Position numbers and translations under genes: made by a program. A DNA stretch of 64,000 nt from DATKEJ01 sp963768715. GTDB lineage: Bacteria; Bacteroidota; Rhodothermia; Rhodothermales; DATKEJ01. The notes beneath the pieces are model-generated. The model saw nothing but the letters and a program-made list of their open reading frames with translations, had not been told where the DNA came from and made no database searches. Shown here piece by piece: positions 52,972 through 62,292 of the stretch (the first letter of the stretch is position 1; each line of letters begins with the position of its first letter). The DNA lies in NCBI GenBank assembly GCA_963768715.1, contig CAVYJC010000005.1:124001-188000 (forward strand). The letters are read 5' to 3'.

Positions 52972-53958
52972 ATGCTTGGCCCGTTCATCGATAAATTATT
53001 GCAACACGACTCGTTTGTGGTCGTGACGCATATCCGTCCGGACGGTGACGCAGTCGGATCGCAGCTGGGGATTGCGAGCTTCCTGAAATCGGAGGGAAAG
53101 AAGGTCTACCTCGCGGGAACCGATCACCTGCCGCGCAATATTGCCTGGCTTGACCCATTGCACCGGATCGAGGTTTTCGACCGCAGCCCTTCGCAACTGA
53201 TTCGAATTGGCGAAGCCGACGCCATCGTCGTCGTCGACGCAAATGCGCTGCATCGTATCGGCGCGTTGGAAGAGACAGTTGCAGGACATCGCGGGGTGCG
53301 TTTCGTGATTGACCACCACCCCGATCCCCAACCAGTGTTCGACCACTTGCTCGTTGATTCGGAACGCTCATCCACCGGCGAGCTGATCTTCGAGTTGTTT
53401 AAGCATCGCGGTCTCGACCGAATGGACGCTGCAACCGCCGAGGCCCTGTATGTGGCGATTCTCACCGATACAGGATCCTTCCGATTCAACACCGTCACAC
53501 CGCGAGTCCACGAGATCACGGCGCTCTTACTCGAGATCGGTTCGATCTCACCGGAGGAGATATACAACCGCATCTATAAGACGAGATCGTACGTCGGCCA
53601 ACTGCTGCTGGGTCACGCATTGGGAACACTCAAACTCGTGTGCCGCGACCGGGTCGGCATCATGTCGATTTCGCGACCGATGCTCGATCGAACCGGCGCT
53701 CACACAGAGGACGCCGAAGGTTTCACCGATCACATCCTTGCCATCGAGGGGGTAGATGTCGCAATACTTGCCATGCAAGTGGGTGATCACGTCAAACTGA
53801 GTCTTCGGTCCCAGGGTGACACCCCGGTCAATAGATTGGCATCAGAACTTGGCGGCGGCGGACACTTTAACGCGTCCGGCGCCTTCGTTCGGGGCAGCTT
53901 GAACAGCGTTTTGGGCAGGCTGCAAGAACGTCTCGACGAGAGTTTCTCGTCACGTTAA
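52972..53958 (+). CDS. nrnA: Oligoribonuclease/pAp phosphatase NrnA-like (DHH family)
   Basis: The start is either ATG 52972 or TTG 52966. The protein of about 328 residues has the DHH phosphoesterase motifs: THIRPDGDAVGSQLG (motif I), VVVDANALHRIG, VIDHHPDPQPVF (DHH motif) and LTDTGSFRFNT, and a DHHA1 domain ending GGGGHFNASGA. NrnA degrades short oligoribonucleotides (nanoRNA) and, in some bacteria, pAp. It is the first gene of a plus-strand run with pepA 37 bp downstream. The length is normal. Confidence 0.94.
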   Translation: MLGPFIDKLLQHDSFVVVTHIRPDGDAVGSQLGIASFLKSEGKKVYLAGTDHLPRNIAWLDPLHRIEVFDRSPSQLIRIGEADAIVVVDANALHRIGALEETVAGHRGVRFVIDHHPDPQPVFDHLLVDSERSSTGELIFELFKHRGLDRMDAATAEALYVAILTDTGSFRFNTVTPRVHEITALLLEIGSISPEEIYNRIYKTRSYVGQLLLGHALGTLKLVCRDRVGIMSISRPMLDRTGAHTEDAEGFTDHILAIEGVDVAILAMQVGDHVKLSLRSQGDTPVNRLASELGGGGHFNASGAFVRGSLNSVLGRLQERLDESFSSR

Positions 53959-53995
53959 CAATACCGCTCGTTCATATTTCAAACAGATCGTATCG

Positions 53996-55486
53996 ATGAA
54001 AATCGTTGTCTCAAACCGACCGGCCGGCGAAGTAAACACCGACCTCCTATTTGTCCCACTGTCATCCGACGAAACCACTGTCAAACTCGCCTCTCTACAG
54101 CGTAAGCTCCGGCTGCGCGGTGATGCGGTTCGTAAAGATTTCGAAGGCAAGCGCGATCAGATTGTTCTCTTCTACCGTGACGGGAAGGGCCCTCGACGCG
54201 TGGCGCTGGTCGGGCTGGGCGAATCAAGTGGTCTTGAGGAGATCCGCCGCGCCGCCTCCAACGCAGCCCAGCGTTGTAGCGATCTCGAATCCGGCGATGC
54301 GGCCTGGCTCGTGGGGGACGCCGATTTGGCACCCGAACGAATCGAAGCCATCGTCGAGGGCTTCATCCTCGGCGCCTATCGGTTCGACAAATACCGTACG
54401 TCCGATACGCCGGCGCGGAGCCTGAAGCAGCTGAGCCTGATCGTTCCGGCAGCGAACGTGAAGGCTGTTCGGATCGCCGCCAAATCGGCGCAGGAAATAG
54501 CCGAGGCCACGTGTTTCGCCAGAGACCTCGTCAATCTCTCGCCGCAGGACAAGACCGCGACCGATCTCGCCAGGTTTGCCGCCGAATCAGCGGAGCGTTA
54601 TGGATACAAAGCCACCGTCTGGGGTCTCGAGGAGATCCGTGAGGCGGGCATGGGAGGTCTCCTCGCCGTCAATCGAGGGAGCGAAGAACCGCCTTCCTTC
54701 ACCATTCTCGAATGGAATCCACCCGACGCCGTAAACGAGAAGCCAATCGTACTCGTCGGAAAGGGTGTCGTATTCGACACAGGGGGACTGTCGCTCAAGC
54801 CGACGCTGAACTCCATGGATAAGATGAAGAACGACATGGCGGGCGCCGCCGCGGTCATTGGCGCCATGGAAGCCGTGGCGCGACTCGCGTTGCCCGTTCA
54901 CGTAACGGCTCTCGTTCCGGCTACCGACAACCGGCCCGGCAAGCAGGCCTACGTGCCCGGCGAGGTGGTCCACATGCACTCGGGCGCTACGGTTGAAGTT
55001 CTCAATACGGATGCCGAAGGTCGCATGATTCTCGCCGACGCTCTATCGTATGCGCGCAGCCTGGAGCCTGAGCTCGTGGTCGACATCGCGACGCTGACGG
55101 GAGCGCAGGTTGTTGCTCTTGGGACAGTTGCGGCGGCTATCCTCGCGAACAAGAAGGGAAATGCCCCGGGATACATGGCCGACTTCATCGTTTCGGGTGA
55201 AAACACGGGTGACCTCGTCGCTCCGCTGCCGCTCTTCGATGCCTATGCTGAGCTTCTCAAGAGCGACGTCGCCGACATCAAGAACGTGGGGAACCGTCAC
55301 GCGGGATCGATTACCGCTGCAAAGTTTCTGGAGCATTTTGTCGACTACCCTTGGATCCATCTCGACATCGCGGGCCCGGCCTTCCTTGAAACGAGATCGT
55401 CATACAGGTTGAAAGGAGCCACAGGCTTCGGCGTTCGCCTGTTCGTCGACTTCCTTCGCCGTTTCGCCAAAGAGACCTCCGAATAA
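53996..55486 (+). CDS. pepA: Leucyl aminopeptidase (M17 family)
   Basis: The 496-residue protein has the M17 metal and active-site motifs: VGKGVVFDTGGLSLKP (Lys and Asp ligands), MKNDMAGAAAVIGAM and NTDAEGRMILADAL (the family signature). It removes N-terminal residues from peptides in the cytosol using two divalent metals and may double as a DNA-binding protein in some bacteria. The N-terminal half is less conserved, as usual. The GWxTD gene follows after 7 bp. Confidence 0.96.
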   Translation: MKIVVSNRPAGEVNTDLLFVPLSSDETTVKLASLQRKLRLRGDAVRKDFEGKRDQIVLFYRDGKGPRRVALVGLGESSGLEEIRRAASNAAQRCSDLESGDAAWLVGDADLAPERIEAIVEGFILGAYRFDKYRTSDTPARSLKQLSLIVPAANVKAVRIAAKSAQEIAEATCFARDLVNLSPQDKTATDLARFAAESAERYGYKATVWGLEEIREAGMGGLLAVNRGSEEPPSFTILEWNPPDAVNEKPIVLVGKGVVFDTGGLSLKPTLNSMDKMKNDMAGAAAVIGAMEAVARLALPVHVTALVPATDNRPGKQAYVPGEVVHMHSGATVEVLNTDAEGRMILADALSYARSLEPELVVDIATLTGAQVVALGTVAAAILANKKGNAPGYMADFIVSGENTGDLVAPLPLFDAYAELLKSDVADIKNVGNRHAGSITAAKFLEHFVDYPWIHLDIAGPAFLETRSSYRLKGATGFGVRLFVDFLRRFAKETSE

Positions 55487-55493
55487 TAGCCAG

Positions 55494-56951
55494 ATGCGTT
55501 GTTTCACCCTCGGAATCGTACTCGCCATATCGGCCGCCTTTACCGCCTCGGCGCAACCGGATCGGTACCAGGAAATGGCGACCATGCGGCCAACCTCCCG
55601 TATCTATTACGAAGCCTTTGCACTGCCCGGGGGCAGCGACGGAGCGCTGGTGACCGTGGGCTTCCGCATTCCGAACGATCGGCTCGTGTTCATGCGGCAT
55701 GTCGAGGGACTGGACGACAAACTCTTTAGGGCGTCCATTTCTGTTACAGCCGAGCTGTATCAGAACGAAAGGATCGTCACGGAGAAGGTCTGGCGATCCG
55801 AATCGTTCGCTCCCGACTACGAATCGACGGTCGATCCGATGCGCAGCACCTTGGGCTCAATCACCTTTGCTGTTGCACCCGGGCAATACGGCGTACGGGT
55901 ACGACTCAACGATTTGAATACCGAGCGAACCTCCAGCACACCCCTTCGGCCCATTACCGTGCCAAACTTCGACTCGGTAGGCGTCGCGCGAGCTGTTCTG
56001 GTTGATACGCTGGTCAATACGGACATGGTGCGATACCTGACTTTCGTGGATCTAGGGGGTGACGCACGCTTTGGCAAGGCAGCCTTCGCTGTCGTACCCG
56101 TCTCCCTCGGGAGCGGTGAGCCGACCGAGACACCAAAACTGACTTGGACGCTTCGCAAACTGGACTTCGACGCCGTCCGGACAGAGATGCGGGCCAAAAG
56201 GCAACAAATGGAGTCGTATCGAAGAAAGGAGCGCAACGGCGAGGAGCCCGTGCACGCGGCACCGCCTCCTATTCTCGAAGGTGGCGCGCTGGTTGATTCG
56301 GGGGAAGTCGATTTGGCCTCGTTCCTGGCGATCGGACCTGTCACTTCAGTCGACGTACACGAGAATCGGGTTACGCTGGCAGAGCCGGGGGATTCGACGA
56401 ATACTTACTTGGTGACAATCGATTTGCGGGGTCGCAAGCTTGAAAACGGCTCGTATGTCCTCGACGCGGCACTCAAGGGAGCTTCCAAACCTGCAAAATC
56501 GAGCACTCGGTTCAGTACGCACTGGCCCGACATGCCCGTATCACTTCTCGACATCGACGTAGCCATAAAGAACCTTCGCTTCATTGTCGACAAGTCGGTC
56601 ATAGACGAACTGAAGAGCGGATCACGGGAAGATAAGATAAATAAATTCAGAGCTTTCTGGTCAAAACGTGATCCCACGCCCGAGACCGCGTACAACGAGC
56701 TGATGGTCGAGTATTATCGGCGAGTCGACTACGCGGCACAAGAGTTTCGAACGGGTCAGGGAATGATCCCCAACGGACTCGCTTCAGATCGAGCTCGCAT
56801 CTACATTCTCCACGGCCCTCCGGAAGAGATTTCTCGATCGTTTCCGGAGGCGGGCGGCGTTTTGGAAACCTGGGTGTACACAGACGGGAAGACATTCACC
56901 TTCGAGTCTGCGTCCAGCATCGATCCTTTCCATATCGTGAAGCAAGGCTGA
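55494..56951 (+). CDS. GWxTD-domain exported protein
   Basis: The 485-residue protein has a signal peptide (cleavage near TASAQ), a strand-rich N-terminal part, and a C-terminal region with FRAFWSKRDPTPETAYNELM, VEYYRRVDYA, then GLASDRARIYILHGPPEE, matching the GWxTD domain (the signature Trp/Thr-Asp is GLASD here). The function of the domain is unknown; it is common in Bacteroidota and related phyla. It lies between pepA and pdxA without an evident link. Confidence 0.85.
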   Translation: MRCFTLGIVLAISAAFTASAQPDRYQEMATMRPTSRIYYEAFALPGGSDGALVTVGFRIPNDRLVFMRHVEGLDDKLFRASISVTAELYQNERIVTEKVWRSESFAPDYESTVDPMRSTLGSITFAVAPGQYGVRVRLNDLNTERTSSTPLRPITVPNFDSVGVARAVLVDTLVNTDMVRYLTFVDLGGDARFGKAAFAVVPVSLGSGEPTETPKLTWTLRKLDFDAVRTEMRAKRQQMESYRRKERNGEEPVHAAPPPILEGGALVDSGEVDLASFLAIGPVTSVDVHENRVTLAEPGDSTNTYLVTIDLRGRKLENGSYVLDAALKGASKPAKSSTRFSTHWPDMPVSLLDIDVAIKNLRFIVDKSVIDELKSGSREDKINKFRAFWSKRDPTPETAYNELMVEYYRRVDYAAQEFRTGQGMIPNGLASDRARIYILHGPPEEISRSFPEAGGVLETWVYTDGKTFTFESASSIDPFHIVKQG

Positions 56952-57070
56952 CGATTTGGAACGGTTGGCGTAGCGATCGTGTATATAGTCTTCGATGCCG
57001 TGGCGACACGTCCGGTGTCGTCGCGGGTACGGTCGCAGACACTGCCCGAAAGGACAAGAGGCAAATATTC

Positions 57071-58123
57071 ATGGCGGATAAATCACGCGTTCGGTTCAAG
57101 CCCCGTGTCGCCATATCGATCGGCGACATCAACGGAATCGGACCTGAAGTCGTCTTGAAGTGTCTCGCCGATCGACGCATCTACCGTTTCTTTACCCCGA
57201 TCGTCGTCGGCTCGGCAGCGGCGATGCGTGCGCACGCCGGACTGGTCGGTCTGAAGAAGATGAGCATCCACAGCATTTCGGACATCGATCAGATCGACAC
57301 CCAGAACGAACATACCGTGTGGGTACTCGATGAATCGCCGGATGAGGAACCGCCCATCCGCATCGGGCAGATTACCGAGGCGGCAGGAAGAGTGGCCATG
57401 TCGGCTGTGACTCGGGCAACCGATCTTTGCATCAATAGACACGTTCACGCCATGGTTACGGCGCCTATCTCGAAAGAGGCCGTGGCCCGAGCCGGATTCA
57501 ACGTGCCGGGCCACACGGAATTCATCGCCTCGCGATGCAACTGCCCGTCTTTCACGATGATGATGGTCGCCAACGACCTTCGAGTAGGGCTCGTATCCGC
57601 GCATGTTCCCCTGCGGGACGTTCCGAGCGCGGTCACGGAGGAGACCATTCTCGAAAAGGCGAGAATCATCGGTCATAGTCTTCAGATGGACTTTGGCGTG
57701 GAGCGACCGCGCTTGGCCGTCCTCGGGCTCAACCCGCATGCGGGGGATGGCGGCGTGATCGGCGATGAGGAAATCAACATCATCAAGCCCGCAATAGAGA
57801 CGGCACGCAGTGAAGGCCATCTCGTTTTCGGTCCTTTTCCGGCGGACGGCTTCTTCGCATCGCGCAAATATCAGGCTTTTGACGCGGTGCTGGCCATGTA
57901 TCACGATCAAGGCCTGGCGCCGTTCAAGGTCCTGTCCTTCAACAGTGGCATAAACTTCTCGGCGGGACTCCCCATTGTCCGTACGTCTCCTGATCACGGT
58001 ACTGCATTCGATATTGCCGGAGAGGGTAAGGCGTCTCCCGACAGTATGCGGAACGCCCTCTATGCTGCCATTGACATCGCCCGACGGCGAAGGACGGATA
58101 CGTCTCATCAACAAGCCGCCTGA
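57071..58123 (+). CDS. pdxA: 4-hydroxythreonine-4-phosphate dehydrogenase
   Basis: The 350-residue protein catalyses an NAD-dependent oxidation in the DXP-dependent route to pyridoxal phosphate. Family segments are ISIGDINGIGPEVVLK, APISKEAVARAGFNVPGHTE, GLNPHAGDGGVIGDEE and AMYHDQGLAPFKVL, plus RTSPDHGTAFDIAG, which supply the metal His/Asp residues. Its stop overlaps an in-frame ATG of the methyltransferase gene. No pdxJ is adjacent. Confidence 0.96.
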   Translation: MADKSRVRFKPRVAISIGDINGIGPEVVLKCLADRRIYRFFTPIVVGSAAAMRAHAGLVGLKKMSIHSISDIDQIDTQNEHTVWVLDESPDEEPPIRIGQITEAAGRVAMSAVTRATDLCINRHVHAMVTAPISKEAVARAGFNVPGHTEFIASRCNCPSFTMMMVANDLRVGLVSAHVPLRDVPSAVTEETILEKARIIGHSLQMDFGVERPRLAVLGLNPHAGDGGVIGDEEINIIKPAIETARSEGHLVFGPFPADGFFASRKYQAFDAVLAMYHDQGLAPFKVLSFNSGINFSAGLPIVRTSPDHGTAFDIAGEGKASPDSMRNALYAAIDIARRRRTDTSHQQAA

Positions 58124-58134
58124 TGGACGTGCAC

Positions 58135-58923
58135 ATGTCTAACCCCCCTCCTCCAGTCGGGTTTGGCGTGGAGCCCCACCAACCCTACAGCGCTCTCGCA
58201 CCTCTGTACGACAGGATTATGTCGCACGTGGATTACACGCATTGGGCCGCCTACATCCTTTCACTGATCGAGCGGTTTGCACCCGAACCGCAACAAATTC
58301 TGGAGCTCGGCTGCGGAACGGGCAGTCTCTCCGTGCTTCTTCATCGACGCCTGAATGCAGCGTATCTGGCCACCGACAACGCATCCGACATGCTGGCCGT
58401 CGCCCGGCGGAAACTGGGACAAGGCCGATCCGATTTGCGCTTCGAGAACCTCGACTTCCGAAATATCGAGATAGACGGCGCCTTCGATGTCGTCCTGCTG
58501 GCTTATGACGGGATAAACTACCTCTTGGAATCGGAACAGGTGGCCACGCTCATTGAGCAGATCTCAGCGCTCCTCAATCCCGCTGGAATCTTTCTTTTCG
58601 ATCAGAGCACGCCTGCCAATTCGATCAACAACCTTGCGTATTTTGACGACGCTTGGGATACCCCGCAAGCGTCCTATTCACGATCCAGCCAGTACGATGC
58701 CGGGCGTCGTCTGCACGTGACGCGGTTCGATATTCGAGCGGGCCAGGAACGCATGACGGAAATCCATTATCAGCGGGCATATGAGCTTCAAGAGATGGAA
58801 TTGACAGTCAAACTGAGTAGTTTGCGCGTCGAAGGATGTTATGATGCGTTTACAGACATGCCAGCAACCGGCGAGTCGGAACGCATCCAGTGGGTACTGT
58901 CCAAGCCCCACCCCACCGACTAA
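58135..58923 (+). CDS. Class I SAM-dependent methyltransferase
   Basis: I chose the ATG at 58135 (MSNPPPPVG); an ATG at 58123 overlaps the pdxA stop and adds four residues. The roughly 262-residue protein has motif I ILELGCGTGSLSVLL, LATDNASDMLAVARRKLG (the acidic loop binding SAM ribose) and VVLLAYDGINYLLE. The layout resembles small-molecule or lipid methyltransferases such as UbiE-like enzymes. The substrate is unknown. The FtsE-like gene follows after 12 bp. Confidence 0.9.
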   Translation: MSNPPPPVGFGVEPHQPYSALAPLYDRIMSHVDYTHWAAYILSLIERFAPEPQQILELGCGTGSLSVLLHRRLNAAYLATDNASDMLAVARRKLGQGRSDLRFENLDFRNIEIDGAFDVVLLAYDGINYLLESEQVATLIEQISALLNPAGIFLFDQSTPANSINNLAYFDDAWDTPQASYSRSSQYDAGRRLHVTRFDIRAGQERMTEIHYQRAYELQEMELTVKLSSLRVEGCYDAFTDMPATGESERIQWVLSKPHPTD

Positions 58924-58935
58924 TCCACGTACTGG

Positions 58936-59619
58936 ATGATCAACTTACAGAACGTTACAACATCGTTTCCGATACCGGGCAACGAGCGTCGTATCGTGCT
59001 CAAGGACATGTCCGTACAGATCGGACGAGGCGAATTGGCTTATCTCGTCGGTCCGAGCGGAAGCGGAAAGAGTACGCTGCTGCGTCTGATGTACATGGAC
59101 CTGTTCCCCGAAAAAGGAGTGGTTCAGGTCGCCGGATTCCGCTCCGACCAGATCGAGAAGCACGAGATCCCGCTGTTGCGGCGCGCTGTCGGAATCGTGT
59201 TTCAGGATTTCCAACTCCTTCCGGACCGGACGGTGTTCGAGAACGTCGCGTTCGCGCTTTACGCCACCGGCAAGAAGAGCAAGGAAATCAAGACACGTGT
59301 ACTCAACCTCCTCACCCACGTCGGTCTCAGTCATAAGCACTTTGCCTATCCGCATGAGCTTTCCGGAGGTGAGCAACAGCGCGTATGCGTTGCGAGGGCT
59401 ATTGCGAATGAGCCGCACATCCTTCTGGCCGATGAGCCGACGGGTAATCTTGACCCGCACGTGGCCAACGAGATTCAGAAGCTCCTGATTGGACTGCATC
59501 GAGCGGGCATGACGGTCTTCATGGCAACGCACGATTATCGAATCGTCAAGAAATATCCGGCGCGTACGCTGGCATTGTCGAAAGGGCAGTTGGTCGAAGT
59601 GAGTCCAGAAATGCTGTGA
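58936..59619 (+). CDS. ftsE: FtsE-like cell-division ABC ATPase
   Basis: The 227-residue protein has Walker A GPSGSGKSTLLRLMYMDLFP, Q-loop VFQDFQLLPDRTVFENVAFA, signature LSGGEQQRVCVARAI, Walker B ILLADEPTGNLDPH and FMATHDY. The DFQLLPDRTVFENVA segment is characteristic of FtsE, which with FtsX controls peptidoglycan hydrolases at the division site. No ftsX is adjacent; in many Bacteroidota the pair is split. Assignment to ftsE rather than LolD rests on that segment. Confidence 0.88.
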   Translation: MINLQNVTTSFPIPGNERRIVLKDMSVQIGRGELAYLVGPSGSGKSTLLRLMYMDLFPEKGVVQVAGFRSDQIEKHEIPLLRRAVGIVFQDFQLLPDRTVFENVAFALYATGKKSKEIKTRVLNLLTHVGLSHKHFAYPHELSGGEQQRVCVARAIANEPHILLADEPTGNLDPHVANEIQKLLIGLHRAGMTVFMATHDYRIVKKYPARTLALSKGQLVEVSPEML

Positions 59620-59834
59620 CCGACTCAGAACGCCCATCCACGACGCAACATTGCATTTAGCATTTTCGCTCTAGACTTTATATTCGGTCGATTTATCCAT
59701 CATTGGGGGCCGCTTTTCCGCCCAGAAAGCCTGCGCGAAACGAACGTCTTTGATCTGAGAAAGAGCGAACCCCGTCATGCCCTGTGCCAGGGCGCAAAAT
59801 CCGGGTCGTAATTCACCCTGAACTGAAACACCTC
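59620..59834. promoter_or_regulatory. Intergenic region before the AGCS symporter gene
   Basis: This 215-bp gap has an AT-rich stretch (59649-59690) with tatattcg near 59679, close to the TAnnTTTG -7 consensus of Bacteroidota promoters. I could not find a well-placed -33 element. It likely carries the symporter promoter. Confidence 0.35.
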
Positions 59835-61589
59835 ATGGAGCATATTGAACAGATTATTCGGTTTCTCGAAGACATCGTCTGGAATACCGGAATCAATGTC
59901 GCCGGAGAAACCGTCCCCTTCCTCGTAATCGCGCTTCTGGGGACCGGGCTCTATCTCACGCTCCGCCTCGGTTTTGTTCAATTTCGCCATCTGGGTCACG
60001 GCATCGCTGTCACTTCCGGAAAGTACGACGACCCCGAAGAGCCAGGTGATGTTCCGCATTTTCAAGCACTTACAACTGCCCTCAGTGCAACGGTTGGGAT
60101 TGGCAACATTGCCGGGGTCGCCATCGCGATTCACTGGGGCGGTCCGGGAGCTCTCTTCTGGATGTGGATGACGGCGCTTCTCGGGATGGCGGTCAAATAT
60201 TCGGAAGTCACGCTTGCTCAACACTACAGGGTTGAGACGGAATCGGCCGGAAAATCGTGGGGTACCGTTTCGGGCGGTCCGATGTATTACATCGAACGAG
60301 GCCTCGGCGCGAAGTGGAAACCCTTGGCCGTCTTCTTTTCAGGTGCGTTGATACTCACCTCTTTCATGACAGGAAACGCCGTACAGGCGAACACGGTCGC
60401 TGACATCGTAGCTGACAACATCGGGTTTCCGGTGTGGGTAACCGGACTGATAACGGCCAGCGTGGTCGGCCTCGTTATTCTGGGCGGCATCAACCGGATT
60501 GGAAAGGTCACTGGGATTCTGGCACCGGCCATGGCGCTTCTTTACGTCACGGGAGCCCTGACAATCATCTTCATTCACATCGGTGACGTTGGCCCAACGT
60601 TTGCACTGATTTTATCCGAAGCCTTCAATCCTTCGGCCGGCGTCGCCGGCACCGGCGCGGGTGTTTTCGTTTTGACCCTCATGTGGGGCGTACGGAGGGG
60701 GTTGTTCTCCAACGAGGCGGGGCAGGGTTCAGCGCCTATAGCGCACGCGGCTGCGAAAACGGATGAGCCCGTATCGGAGGGCGTCGTGGCACTGCTCGAG
60801 CCCTTTATCGACACGATCGTTATCTGCTCCATGACGGGGCTCGTCATCCTGATCACAGGCGTATGGAACCAGCAGCTGCCAACTGAGCTCGACCTTTCCT
60901 CGGGCGATGTGAGCTACGTCGCAAAGGACCAGCGAAACGTCTTCGTAGGTACCGACCCTCCAGACGAGATTCGGGTCGAGGACGGTATGCCGCTGCACGT
61001 TGAAGGCGATTCGCGCTTCGCATGGCACGAGGTGGAGGTCACCCGTTTCTTCACCGACATGGCGCAGACCATACCGTTTTCGGGTGTGATCGATCCCCAG
61101 TCGGGCAGCGCCACTGACGCTAGCGGCGCGAGCTTCAGTACGCTCTACGGAAATGCTACAGAAACCGGAGCTCCACTGACTTCGCTCGCCTTTGAAAAGG
61201 GGTTGGGTAAGATCGGGATGGGAGGTCTGGGCCGCATCATCGTGCTCATTTCCGTGCTCCTGTTTGCCGTCTCGACGGCAATATCGTGGAGCTACTACGG
61301 CGACCGATGCTCCAACTATTTGTTCGGTCTCAAGGGAATCCTCCCTTACAAGGTCGTGTTCGTTATCATGCATTTCATCGGCGCCACGGTTCCGCTCGCG
61401 ACCATCTGGGTGTTGGGCGACGTTGCGCTCGGGGCGGTTACTTTCCCCAACCTGATCGCTCTGCTGCTGCTTTCGGGCGTCGTCGTCAAACTGACGCGAA
61501 GTTATTTCGAGCGAAAGCCGTGGATCGAAAACGCCGAAGCGCACCGTCGTGCCAAGACCGCCGCCAAACACGGTGGTCAAGTTCAGTGA
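59835..61589 (+). CDS. Alanine/glycine:cation symporter (AGCS family) with extramembrane insertion
   Basis: I chose the ATG at 59835 (MEHIEQIIRFLED); the frame opens at 59784 with an unlikely leader. The 584-residue protein has about ten membrane helices with the AGCS motifs LTTALSATVGIGNIAGVA, GPGALFWMWMTALLGM, KYSEVTLAQHYR, GGPMYYI and LFSNEAGQGSAP. Between a helix ending near residue 342 and the next starting near 448 lies a roughly 100-residue polar insertion. AGCS members take up Ala or Gly with sodium or protons. The insertion makes it longer than the usual 450-490 residues. upp follows after 26 bp. Confidence 0.93.
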   Translation: MEHIEQIIRFLEDIVWNTGINVAGETVPFLVIALLGTGLYLTLRLGFVQFRHLGHGIAVTSGKYDDPEEPGDVPHFQALTTALSATVGIGNIAGVAIAIHWGGPGALFWMWMTALLGMAVKYSEVTLAQHYRVETESAGKSWGTVSGGPMYYIERGLGAKWKPLAVFFSGALILTSFMTGNAVQANTVADIVADNIGFPVWVTGLITASVVGLVILGGINRIGKVTGILAPAMALLYVTGALTIIFIHIGDVGPTFALILSEAFNPSAGVAGTGAGVFVLTLMWGVRRGLFSNEAGQGSAPIAHAAAKTDEPVSEGVVALLEPFIDTIVICSMTGLVILITGVWNQQLPTELDLSSGDVSYVAKDQRNVFVGTDPPDEIRVEDGMPLHVEGDSRFAWHEVEVTRFFTDMAQTIPFSGVIDPQSGSATDASGASFSTLYGNATETGAPLTSLAFEKGLGKIGMGGLGRIIVLISVLLFAVSTAISWSYYGDRCSNYLFGLKGILPYKVVFVIMHFIGATVPLATIWVLGDVALGAVTFPNLIALLLLSGVVVKLTRSYFERKPWIENAEAHRRAKTAAKHGGQVQ

Positions 61590-61615
61590 TTTATCAGCTT
61601 GAGATCTCATAGCAG

Positions 61616-62257
61616 GTGACAGAAACAACCGGGAATCTGACGATTGTCGACCACCCGCTTCTCAAGCGGGACCTGTCGATTCTCCGTAACCGCGAGACCC
61701 CGCACGGGACGTTCCGCAAGGTCGTTGCCGACCTGAGTGCTATTCTCGCATACGAGGCAATGCGGGATCTCAGACTGACGACTTACGACCTCGAAACACC
61801 GCTGGAACGGACGACAGGCTACCGGCTCGCCGACGAGATCATCGTCGTCCCTATCCTGCGAGCCGGGCTCGGAATGGTTGATGGCTTTGTCCGATTCGCT
61901 CCGGAAGCCCGCGTGGGCCACTTGGGCATGTATCGAGACGAGAAGACGCTCCAGCCGGTGGATTATTACAAGAACGTTCCGAGCGGAATGGAGAACGCCT
62001 GGATCTTCGTCGCCGATCCGATGCTTGCCACGGGCGGGAGTGCGGCCGGCGCTCTGGCCCAGTTGAAGGCACTCGGCGGCCGAAGATTCCGCTTCGTCTG
62101 CATCGTGGCGGCTCCCGAAGGCGTGGCTACGCTATCGAAATATCATCCGGATGTGCCGATAGTCGCGGCGACGTTGGACAGAGAGCTCAACGCGAGCGGA
62201 TACATTTGTCCGGGCCTCGGTGATGCCGGTGATCGGATCTTCGGGACAGAGCTCTGA
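61616..62257 (+). CDS. upp: Uracil phosphoribosyltransferase
   Basis: The 213-residue protein begins with GTG at 61616 (no nearby ATG fits). It makes UMP from uracil and PRPP in pyrimidine salvage. Family segments are VDHPLLKRDLSILRN, DEIIVVPILRAGLGMVDGF, VFVADPMLATGGSAAGAL (PRPP loop) and GLGDAGDRIFGTEL at the C-terminus. The length is typical. Confidence 0.96.
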   Translation: MTETTGNLTIVDHPLLKRDLSILRNRETPHGTFRKVVADLSAILAYEAMRDLRLTTYDLETPLERTTGYRLADEIIVVPILRAGLGMVDGFVRFAPEARVGHLGMYRDEKTLQPVDYYKNVPSGMENAWIFVADPMLATGGSAAGALAQLKALGGRRFRFVCIVAAPEGVATLSKYHPDVPIVAATLDRELNASGYICPGLGDAGDRIFGTEL

Positions 62258-62292
62258 GGCCAAGCCGAGGCGGCCGAGCAGCCACCCAGGAC

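Noticed and set aside
57083..58114. Minus-strand open frame of 343 codons
   Set aside because: Antisense to pdxA, which is well conserved; its composition is that of a shadow frame in GC-rich DNA.
60729..61628. Minus-strand open frame of 299 codons
   Set aside because: Antisense to the AGCS symporter; no motif or plausible start.
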